12,055 nt of DNA from assembly GCA_001275005.1 (NCBI GenBank), contig JWZX01000448.1, positions 1 to 12,055 of the forward strand, given 5' to 3'. Of the stretch, positions 1-7,834 are shown in pieces (position 1 is the first letter of the stretch; each line of letters starts with the position of its first letter). A program made the translations under genes and the position numbers. This DNA is from Chrysochromulina tobinii (Eukaryota > Haptophyta > Prymnesiales > Chrysochromulinaceae). A model generated the notes under the pieces. The model was not told the DNA's origin. It worked only from the letters and a program-made list of their open reading frames with translations, and searched no databases.

Positions 1-3000
1 CGGCGGCGGCGCACGCGCGGGTGTCGGACGCGCCACCCACGACGGCGCGAGCGCGCCCGACAATACGTGGTTGCTCAACACGGCCTTCGACGGCGACGAC
101 TCGTCGCTGCAAGTGCATGCGAATCCAAAGGCGGAGACGGGCTGTCAGGGGATCTTTTACCACCCGGCGATTGCGCACTATGGCGTGGTGGCCCCCGGGC
201 AGGCCGACCTTGGCTACTACAAGGAGGTCAAACAGGCCGCCCTGGTCTTCTCGCGGTACGTGGCGGGGGTCGCAGCCGAGCTGGGCAAAAAGTACTCGTC
301 GCGCCCGTGGCCTCGGGCCGAGAAGGACGATCGACGGTTCCATCGCATCTCCCTCGGCTCGTGCAAGGTCGACTCGACGCGCAAGGACTATGACAAGCGG
401 ATGGGCGCGGCGGTCGAGGTGGCCGAGTGGCTGTATGAGCTTATCGGGCACGTGGAGTCGTTCACCAAAACGGCGCTCGAGGACGGCAGCGCGACGACGA
501 CGGCCGTCACATCCACCACCGAGCCGGCAGAATTGTCGTCGGCAACGGCGCTCGTGCCCGCGGGCTCGCTCGACGTGGCCGACACGGTGCCCGTCGCGCA
601 CATCGAGTCCATTGGCGACCTCAAGCAGGCGCAGGTGGTCGTGGCGGTGGCCGAGCTTCGGACCGGATACGAGGAGGTGAAGAAGAAAGGCAAGCTCAAG
701 GATGACAAGGAGAAGAAGGAGAAGAAGATGAAGCCGGTGGTGCTCAACGACTATTGCGATCCGATCCTGAAGCTCGTCCCAGGCGAGCTCGTCGAGGTTC
801 GTCAAAAGGACAATACCGGCTTCGATGGCGCGTGGTACATGGCCACGATCAAGGAAGTGCTCCCCAAGGGCACCGTGCGCGTGCAGTACACGAGCGAGCG
901 TGTGGGCGCCCAGCCGGGCGCACGTGCGCCGGCGGCCGCCGCGTCGTCGTCGTCGGCGCCGATGGAGGTCGAGGGCGGCGAGGAAGATGTGAAGCGGCTG
1001 TGGAAAGGGACCGAAGAGGACGTCAAGATCTCCAACATACGTCCCGTGCCACCCGTGCTGACCGGAGAGAACGGGGCACCTCTCGAGCTCATCCCAGGTA
1101 CGTTAATTGACGTTGATTGCCACTGTGGACCTGCCTTGCATGCAAGTGCTCACCACAGCGCCCTCGCCCCTCTCGGCTCCTCGCAGAGCATGCGAGCTCA
1201 TTAGGGAACTGCGAGGCGGGTGACACCCTCGAGATGCACTACCTGGGCGGCTGGTGGCAGGTCGTCATGATTGTCAACCCGGTGCTGCAGGAGAAGCCCG
1301 CAGCTGCGTCCGCGGGCGCTCAGGACGGCGCGTCCGCGGGCGATGCCGAGGGCGCGCTCAGTACGGCGGCGGATGGCGCAGTCTTGGCGGCCGAAGGCGC
1401 GGCGGGCGGCGCGGAGGGCAAGCCTGGCGACAGGCGCAAGTCACTCTCGAAGGAGGAGAGGTATGAACGTCCGATGCCGCCGCTCGAGCTGCTCCGGAAT
1501 GCAAAGTTCGCCGTCAAGGCGCTCAAATTCGTCAATGAGCACGACGAGGTGCCTGCCGCGGCGCTGCGTCCTCTCTGGGTGTGGAAGCGCAAGGGTGGCA
1601 ACCAGCTGACGAAGCAGGGCAAGAAGAAGCAGTCCATGGGAGGCGCTCAGGACGGCGCTCATGAGGGCGCTCACGAGGACGGCGGCGCTCCGGGCGCGCA
1701 GGACGGCGCGCACGACGGCGCTCAGGACGGCGCGCAGGACGGCGCGCACGATGGCGCTCACGACGGCGCGGCCGAGGGCAGCGGCGACCTGAAAGAGGGT
1801 GACGTGCTCGTTGGCATGTGGGGCAAGTCGCGCGGGCGTGAGGGCAAGAACTTTTTCAAGGGCGGCGTGCCGGCCTTTGTGCCTACGCTGCGCATGGGCG
1901 AGGCGAAGGCGGTGACGCTCACCCTCAAAGAGGCGATGCTGCTGCAGGAGCAGGCGCTGATGGCGGCGCAGCAGGAGGCGCTCGCTCAGCTCGGCGCCGC
2001 CGGCTATCGCGAGTCGGTGGTCCAGGGGGAGATGGTCGAGGTGCGCGCCGGCCTCGAGTTCGGCGAAGAGTTCGAGTCCTCCCGCTGGCTGGTCAAGATT
2101 CTGCAGTGCGACCCCATCAACCGACGGTGCGAGATCGAGTACGTGGACTTTGATGACGAGGAGACTCCCGGCAAGAAGCTCACCGATTGGGTCGATTATT
2201 GGGCGGTGCGCCCGATACCCCCGAAGGGCGTGCAATTCGGTCTGAAGACGGCCTGGCTTCGCAAGCTCACGCCGGGCTCTTGCGTCGAGGTGCTCTACGC
2301 TCTCGAAGACCCTGATGAGCCAAAGGCCGAGAGTGCGGACGACCAGGGGGGCAAGGGCTGGTGGGACGCGGACTTGATCGGCATCTATTCCGAAGAGGTG
2401 ATGACCACTGATGACCAATGACTTGATCGGCATCTATTCCGAAGAGGTGATGACCACTGATGACCAATGATGACCACTGATGACCACTGATGACCACTGA
2501 TGACCACTGATGACCACTGATGGCCACTGATGACCACTGATGGCCACTGATGGTCACTGATGACCACTGATTGTGCGGGCGCTCGCTCGAGTACTGCAGG
2601 GCAATGAGGAGCCACCCGACGCGCCACCGGGCCAGTTTGCTCCGGGCACCAAGCGGCAAGGCGGCGACGGTCGCACATGGGTCGTCAAGGAGAAGGGGCA
2701 GGCGACGATCTGGTACCCCGAAGGCGTTAAGGATTGGAAGCCTAAAAAGGCAGGTGACGATGGGGTCGTGTACCGGCTCAAGATCGTGCCGCATGGCACG
2801 CTGCTCACAGTGAGCGCGGCCGAATGCATGGCCAAGATGCGGCCGTGGTGGCTCTTTGACCGTTTCGGGTACGCGTTTGGGGCCAACGGCTGGGAGCCCA
2901 CCTTCTCTCGCAAGCAGGCGAATGCGCACAACCGGGACGCTGAGAGTGAGGAGAAGCGCCTCGCGTTCAAGATTGGCGAGATTCGAGCCCAGGCGAGCGC

Positions 3001-5445
3001 GGGTCCGCCGCTCAAGGAGCTGATCGTCGAGGGGATGGCCGTCGAGGCGACGCAGTTTGAGGAGGGGCTGCTTGGCTCGTGGTTCTCGGGAGAGGTGGCT
3101 CAGGTGCGAGCTCTGATGACCTCTGATTGCCTACTTGGCTCGTGGTTCTCGGCTCCAAGGCGCTCATCAAACTGATGACCTTTGATCAGCTCTGATGACC
3201 TCTGATTGCCTCCCTCATCAGGTGCGCCACCACGCCAAGCATGGCTCCAAGGCGCAAATCAAGTACCACGATCTGGCGGAGGAGGGCGGCAAAGGATCGC
3301 TCACCGAGTGGGTGCAACTTACCCAACTGCGCCCGCTGCCGCCGCCGCCGCCGCCGCCACGCGAGGGCCATGCGTCGTGGTTGGATGAGTACTCAGCCGA
3401 GGATGAGTTTGCGAACACTCTCGAGCTACGGCACGGCGACGGCTGGTGGACGGTGACGCTCCGGAGCAAGGAGGTGCTCAAGGGCACCACGTACTATCAC
3501 GTGCGCTACCTGGGCGGCGGGCAGGACCACCGGGTGCTCGAGACGGCGCTCCGCCCGTTTTGGACATGGTGTCATCGCTTTCCCGGTGGCTGGCTCCGCG
3601 GCGCGCCCGCGCTCGATTCGGAGGAGGCGAAGGCGGCGCAGGTCATCCCGCTGCAGCCGGGCCAACCGCCCTATGCGGCGTCGCTGTTTGAGATTGGGTA
3701 TGCGCGCATCGGGCTGACGAACCACAATGGCCTCTTGATGGCCTCTGAGTGCCTCTTGAGTGCCTCTTGATTGATGGCCTCTTGATGGCCTCCCTCATTA
3801 GGTATGCGCGCATCGGACGCGACTCGACGCCGTACGAGGTGAAGCTCGGCGAGTGGGGGGGGCTTCTGTGGCAGCCAGCGGCCATCATGGCGCCCAAGAG
3901 CCTCGCGTCCAAGAAGCCCAAGTCGGGCGCGGAGCTCGAAGGAGGGTACATTGAGGTGCACTGGCCGCTCGACAACGCGTGGTACATGGCGAGCGTGATC
4001 ATGTACATGCCCGACGTGCAGAAGCACAAGATTCGGTATGCTGATGGACGGCGACCGGCCAGGTGCATGCATGTGCTCACCACGGCGCCCCCTCGCGTTT
4101 CCCCACAGGTACGTGGTGGACGGCGTGATCGAGATGCTTGATCTCGAGGTTGAGGAGTGGCGCGGTCCGGTCGCCGGCCCGAATGGCGAGCCTCCGCTCG
4201 CCGTGCCCGTCCACCACGTCTCTACCGCCGCCGTCGACTTGCCTAAAAAGGAGCGCAAGTCGGGTGGCGCACCCAAAAAGGAAGTCCTCGATGGCGCCGG
4301 CTACAGCGGCTTCAAGCTGCGCATGCGCCTCGACCATCGGCATAAGGAGGCCTTGCTCTACGATGCGGACGGCAATCTCGTCGTGCCGCCCGAGTACGAG
4401 CAGGGCAGCGCACCGGCCGCGGGCGGCGGCGCGCGCGCCTCGCTGGAGCCTCAGCTGACGCGCGAGCCCCCCGGCGTGTGGCCCGAGGTGATGACCTCTT
4501 GATGCCCTCTTGATGGCCTCTGATCACCTCTTGATCACCTCTATCACCTCCGATCACCTCTGATCACCTCTGATGACCTCCGATCACCTCTGATGGAGCC
4601 ATTGATTGCCTCCCTCATCAGGTGGTCCAGGATCAGCTGATCGAATACTCGCCCCTCGAACCGAGCGGTGCTGGCTCGTGGCGGCTGGGCATCGTGACCG
4701 GTTTCAAGAAGAAGAAGGGCAAGAGGAAGAGCGAGGTGGACGGATGGAAGGATCAGCTCGTGCGCATCTCGCCGCTGCCCCTGATGGCCTCTTGCTGGCC
4801 TCTTGATGATCACTGAGGACGTCTGATGGCCTCCCTCATCATCAGGTGCGCATCTTGCCGCTGCCCGAACCGTTACGGGTGCCGCAGCTCGCGGCTGAGC
4901 TCGCGTCTGTTCGGGGTACTCCAAATGAGGACGCGTACGAGGTGGTGGTGCCACCTGGCTTTGTACGTGCCGTGCCGCCCGCGCCGCCGATCGGGTGGCT
5001 GGATGCCTTGCCTGAAGGGGCGACGCTCGAAGTGCGACATGCGGGTGGCTGGTTTGGAGCGGTGGCGCTCTCGCGGCGTGGAGTAGCGAGCGCGCGACGC
5101 TCGACAGTCAAGTTTGTCCTCGAGCCGAGCCCCGGCTCCGCGTTGCCGCTGCTCGGGGGAGGGCAGATTGAACGCACTGCCGGCGTGGACGACTTACGAC
5201 CGTTTTGGTTGCACCAGGGCAAGCGGGATGGGTACCGGATGGGGCACGACACGTCGATTGACATCGACCAAGCGGTCCCCACAGAGGAGGTGATCTCGGC
5301 GCTCGAGATCAAGGCCGCCCTCGACAATGCCATCAACGCTGCCGCCTCTACAGAGTACATGGCCGCCACCGCTGCAGCTGCCGCCGCCGGGGCTTCCGAA
5401 CCTGGTGGCGCCGACACGGCGCGTGGCGCCGGTAGTAGCAGTAGC

Positions 5446-5476
<31 letters not shown>

Positions 5477-6344
5477 GCGGCGGCGGCGGCGGCAGCGCAG
5501 CAGCTACGGCGACTGCTGAGGCGGCGGGCGCTGTGGCGGGCGCTGGCCGACGTCGCGGAATAGGCGACGTCGATGTGGAGGCAAACGTGAGGACCATGAT
5601 AGCCTCTTGATGGCCTCTGATGGCCTCTGATGACCTCTGATGACCTCTGATGACCTCTGATGACCTCTGATGACCTCTGATGACCTCTGATGACGCCCTT
5701 GATTGCTTCCCTCATCAGGCGAGCTGCACAGGAGGCGGCCACTGATGACCTCTGATGACCTCTGATGACCTCTTGATTGCTCCCCTCATCAGGCGAAGCG
5801 CGACGAGGAGGTGGGCCGGCTGCGCACGCAGCTGAAGCAGATCCGCGACATGCTCAAGGAGAGCCATAAGGTCCTCAAGCACCTGATGAGCCAGGAGACG
5901 CAGCTCAAAGCGGAGCTCAAGGAGGCGCGGCGCTCGACACAGCGCGCCGACGGGCTCAACCTCGAGTACCTCAAGAACGTCGTGCTCGCGTTCTTGCTCA
6001 AGGTATACGGCGACGCGGACAACGAGGAGCACATCAAGCTCGCGCACGTGCTCGAGACGATCCTGCACTTCTCGCCTGAGGAGAAGGCGCAGGTGCGCGA
6101 CAAGATCACGTACTACGAGTCCTCATGGTGGCATAGCACAGCCAATCTGCTCAAAGCGCAGACGGCCGCCGACGTGAGCGAGCGCGTCGTCGCGAGCGCA
6201 CCGTCGACCGCCCCCCCTGCCGCCGAGTCGCGCGCGAGCGGTGCGAGCGCCTCCGGCACGGCTACCGGCGCCTTGCCCGCCGCCGCAGCTCCCGCAGCGT
6301 CGAGTGGGGTCTTTGGCAGCCTGTGGGGAACTCTCTTCGGCTGA
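1..6344 (+). CDS. Multi-Agenet/Tudor-like protein with C-terminal GRIP (golgin) domain, 5' partial, nine exons
   Basis: Exons: <1-1097, 1187-2397, 2600-3103, 3222-3697, 3802-4035, 4109-4487, 4622-4759, 4846-5586, 5793-6344 (TGA). Every junction is GT-AG and keeps frame, giving about 1776 visible residues; reading is open to base 2, so the start lies upstream. Order: an unrecognised N-terminal region (residues 1-245, with a mixed helical segment such as AAVEVAEWLYELIGHVESF), a Lys-rich linker, about nine Agenet/Tudor-like modules (residues 250-1470), Ser/Gly/Ala low complexity, coiled coil (1594-1643), GRIP domain (1649-1701) and an Ala-rich tail. GRIP domains bind ARL1-GTP at the trans-Golgi. 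Agenet/Tudor folds usually bind methylated or other peptide ligands and occur mostly in nuclear proteins. The exon chain is seen in the sequence; a Golgi tether role is inferred. Uncertain points: the acceptor of intron 1 (1186 or 1204), the donor of intron 5 (4036 or 4063), and whether 5587-5792 is one intron or two. Alternatively, exon 9 could be a separate gene. Confidence 0.8.
1098..1186 (+). other. Intron 1 of the Agenet-GRIP gene (second intron type)
   Basis: Donor GTACGT; acceptor CTCCTCGCAG preceded by a pyrimidine-rich run. The phase is 1 on both sides. A second in-phase acceptor, CTCATTAG, ends at 1204 and would remove six more residues; it resembles the CTCATCAG ends of the other introns. 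I prefer 1186 because the segment 1138-1164 matches 25 of 27 bases of intron 5 (4064-4090), which ends in the same kind of pyrimidine-CAG site. Confidence 0.7.
1642..1770 (+). repeat. Coding minisatellite, four-residue (Q/H)-D/E-G-A repeat
   Basis: Tandem 12-base units such as GGCGCTCAGGAC and GGCGCGCACGAC encode repeated AQDG/AHDG/AHEG. The frame stays open and unit length is a multiple of three, so copy number can change without breaking the protein. Related DGA/EGA wording occurs earlier at about 1310-1420, suggesting the whole insert in the second Agenet-like module grew by slippage. Confidence 0.85.
2371..2468 (+). repeat. Perfect 49-bp tandem duplication across an exon/intron boundary
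   Basis: Bases 2371-2419 and 2420-2468 are identical. Each copy holds the last 27 coding bases of exon 2 (DLIGIYSEE), the donor GTGATG and the first bases of the decamer repeat. Using the second donor would add 49 bases and meet TGA at 2419-2421, so the first donor (2398) is the productive one and the second exon copy lies inside the intron. Confidence 0.95.
2398..2599 (+). repeat. Intron 2, filled with TGATGACCAC decamer repeats
   Basis: Donor GTGATG after codon GAG (phase 0); acceptor GTACTGCAG ending at 2599, returning in frame at GGC AAT GAG. About a dozen TGATGACCAC-type decamers occupy 2447-2570. Very few AG dinucleotides occur before the chosen acceptor, which supports it. This intron lacks the CCTCCCTCATCAG end of its relatives. 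Confidence 0.75.
3104..3221 (+). repeat. Intron 3, introner-like, with exon fragments inside
   Basis: Donor GTGCGA after codon CAG; acceptor GCCTCCCTCATCAG; phase 0. The nine bases TCAGGTGCG occur at both edges (3100-3108 and 3218-3226). Inside are two copies of a 24-bp segment (3108-3131 and 3188-3211) and between them a fused copy of both neighbouring exons (3134-3163). Confidence 0.85.
3698..3801 (+). repeat. Intron 4, introner-like, flanked by an exact 16-bp direct repeat
   Basis: Donor GTATGC (phase 2); acceptor GCCTCCCTCATTAG. The 16 bases GGTATGCGCGCATCGG occur at 3697-3712 and again at 3801-3816. The body holds TTGATGGCCTC/TTGAGTGCCTC units. Splicing yields FEIG-YARIGRDS without frame loss. 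Confidence 0.9.
4036..4108 (+). other. Intron 5 (second intron type)
   Basis: Donor GTATGC (phase 2); acceptor TTTCCCCACAG. It yields HKIR-YVVDGVIEML, a good Agenet-like strand. An alternative donor at 4063 is also in phase but leaves an intron of only 46 bases. Bases 4064-4090 match 1138-1164 in intron 1 at 25 of 27 positions. Confidence 0.7.
4488..4621 (+). repeat. Intron 6, introner-like repeat intron
   Basis: Donor GTGATG after GAG (phase 0); acceptor GCCTCCCTCATCAG. Almost the whole intron is TGATCACCTC/TGATGACCTC/TTGATGGCCTC units, with donor and repeat start fused as in intron 2. Confidence 0.88.
4760..4845 (+). repeat. Intron 7, introner-like, flanked by a 21-bp direct repeat
   Basis: Donor GTGCGC (phase 0); acceptor CTCCCTCATCATCAG. 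Bases 4760-4780 and 4846-4866 match at 20 of 21 positions (both encode VRI-S/L-PLP), so the intron begins with a copy of the start of the next exon. Between them lie TGATGGCCTC-type units. Confidence 0.9.
5445..5493 (+). repeat. GGC trinucleotide tract encoding poly-Gly
   Basis: About 16 GGC-type codons, interrupted once by AGC, encode Gly-rich sequence in exon 8, bounded by Ser-rich and Ala-rich stretches. It is an in-frame flexible linker between the last Agenet-like module and the coiled coil. Confidence 0.9.
5587..5792 (+). repeat. Intron 8, composite repeat intron with an internal acceptor
   Basis: Donor GTGAGG after AAC (phase 0); final acceptor CTCCCCTCATCAG ends at 5792 and resumes at GCG AAG CGC GAC (phase 0). 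A second acceptor, CTTCCCTCATCAG, ends at 5718. It is followed by 22 bases (5719-5740) that resemble the start of exon 9 and then by more TGATGACCTC units. No GT donor follows 5718 closely; a GC donor (GCGAGC) directly at 5719 is possible. Confidence 0.82.
5793..6116 (+). other. Coiled coil followed by GRIP domain
   Basis: Exon 9 opens with about 50 residues of heptad-like sequence (EEVGRLRTQLKQIRDMLKES and onward), then the GRIP pattern: NLEYLKNVVLAFLLK (5958-6002), a short acidic loop, HVLETILHFSPEEKAQVRDK (6048-6107). The Tyr in LEYLKN (codon 5967-5969) is the residue that golgins need for ARL1 binding and Golgi targeting, and the FSPEE motif is also typical of the family. The domain is followed by about 75 residues, mostly Ala/Ser, ending in GVFGSLWGTLFG; golgin GRIP domains are often nearly C-terminal, so this tail is somewhat long. 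Confidence 0.88.
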
Positions 6345-6711
6345 ACGCGCATCGAGCGCCGCGGCAATGTGCCGCAAAACGCACATACATCGCATGGTCA
6401 TGGAAATCCTGCGCATACGTTTACGTAGACCCTGTCTGAGTACGTCTACTTTCGCGCGTATCGGTCGCTTGTGAGATACCGTACATTCATAAAAATAAAT
6501 GAAACTTAAATGAAAACATATATACGGTCGCGTCTGGCGGCGGACCGACCTTGACCGACCTTCTTGACGAGCCTCGAGCGCTGCCCAGGGACGCTGACCA
6601 CACATACGCGACCCGACTCGGTCTCGCCTCTCGCTCGTGACCCTTACTACCTCGAGGCTCTCTGCACGTCTCCGATGACTGAATCGTCGCACGAACGGCT
6701 CTGGAGTCCTC
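6345..6711. other. Convergent intergenic region with 3' UTRs
   Basis: The + strand gene stops at 6344 and the - strand gene stops at 6712, so both 3' ends share this gap. It holds the most AT-rich patch in the left half (6485-6530) and a short direct repeat, GACCGACCTT twice near 6543-6562. No convincing coding sequence was seen. Confidence 0.7.
6494..6499 (+). terminator. Possible poly(A) signal AATAAA
   Basis: AATAAA lies in the AT-rich patch 150 bases after the stop of the Agenet-GRIP gene. Algal lineages differ in their poly(A) signals, so this is only a candidate. Confidence 0.35.
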
Positions 6712-7796
6712 CTACGATCCAATCTTGCCAAATTTGGTCTCATACTCGTCCACGCGCGCCTTGGCCTCCGCCAACTGCAGACGCAGCTCGATGAGCCCGC
6801 CAAGGTCGTTGTCGTACTTGCGCTGTAGCGCCTCGAACTTGACCTGACGAGGGAAGCCATCAGCGAGGCCATCAGCGAGGCCATCAGGGAGGATCAACCA
6901 AAACGGGAGATCTTAGGGAGATCTCACCTCCAGTTTCGTCGCGTGCTGCCCGAGCTTGCGCGTCCCGCCCCCTACCCTAGAGAGCTCCTCGCGCAGCCGC
7001 TTCGCGTCCGCGCGCGCCTCGTCCCTCTCGAAGGCGTTCTGCGCCTCGGCCATCTTCGCCTCGATCAGCTTCGTCGACAACTGCTCGAGCTCGGCGCTCG
7101 AGGCGGCGCCGCCCGGACTGGCGCCGCCTCGGCCGCCGCCGCCGCCTCGAGCCTGCTCTGCCCGCTCCGCGCGGCCGATGGCGTCCTCGAGCGAGGCGCG
7201 CAGCTGCTCGATCTCCTCCTCGTACTCCGCTGCACGCTCCTCCGCCGCTGCCGTCAAGTTCTGTGCACGCTCCTCCGCTTGGGAAGCCTGGCGCGCCGTA
7301 CGAGCCGCCTCGGCGCGCAGCAGCGTCAGCTCCTCCTGTGCAGAGGCTGTAGCAGCGGGCGGCGGCGGCCTGGGCGGCCACGTTGATGGGCGGACGTGCC
7401 TCCGGCGGCACCCACCTTGCTCGCCGCCTTCTCCAAGAGCTTGCGCACCTCTCGCGCCTCGGTCTGCGCCGACGCCTTGCCCGCCTCCGCCGCGGCCAGG
7501 TTGGCCTGCATCTTGGCGAGCGCCACCGCGTGCTCGCTCTCGAGCCCCTTGAGCTGCGCGCGCAGCTTCTGGGACTCCGCGAGCTCGGCGGCCAGCTTCG
7601 TCTTGCGCTCGGCTGCGAGCTCCTTGGCGGCACGTGCCTCGTCCCCCGATCTCCTCGCCTCCTCGCGCGCATCGTCCGCGTCGGCGCTCGCTCGGCGCGC
7701 TGCCTCCCGAGCACGTGAGAGCTCCTCCGCATCGGCAGTCGCGCGCCCACCGCCACCACGCCCGGCCTCCTCCCGTGCTGTTGAGAGCTCCGCGCC

Positions 7797-7834
<38 letters not shown>

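Larger units (their letters stand above)
748..5230 (+). other. Array of Agenet/Tudor-like modules
   Basis: About nine copies of one pattern can be seen after splicing: G-x-x-VEV (or LEV/LEM), a spacer, an aromatic pair such as AWY or GWW followed by a short strand, then V-x-Y, and a closing xLRPxPP or LRPFW. Clear examples begin at about 774 (GELVEVRQ, then GAWYMATI, then IRPVPP), 1220 (GDTLEMHY, GGWWQVVM, LRPLWVW), 2029 (GEMVEVRA, RWLVKI, VRPIPP), 2275 (GSCVEVLY), 3034 (GMAVEATQ, GSWFSGEV, LRPLPP), 3411 (NTLELRH, GWWTVTL, LRPFWTW), 3945 (GYIEVHW, AWYMASV), 4640 (a weaker copy) and 5014 (GATLEVRH, GGWFGAV, LRPFWLH). This fits the Agenet/plant Tudor-like family. Introns cut through modules rather than between them, so module boundaries do not explain intron positions. 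Domain assignment is by eye. Confidence 0.72.

Noticed and set aside
1441-2433. 330-residue - strand open frame opposite exon 2
   Set aside because: It mirrors the Agenet-like exon and its DGA minisatellite; Leu/Arg/Ala-rich composition is typical of antisense frames in high-GC coding DNA.
2447-2570. CRISPR-like array in intron 2
   Set aside because: Ten-base units are directly adjacent without spacers, in a eukaryotic gene.
2385-3015. Long open frames on the - strand with repeated peptides (VVISGHQWSS and similar)
   Set aside because: They are the reverse complement of the intron decamer repeat and of real exons on the + strand. The peptide repetition follows from the DNA repeat, and there is no independent start or domain.
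2398-5792. Arrays of C/D box snoRNA genes, because TGATGA resembles box C and CTGA resembles box D
   Set aside because: The boxes overlap and recur every ten bases, leaving no room for a guide segment, and there are no proper terminal stems.
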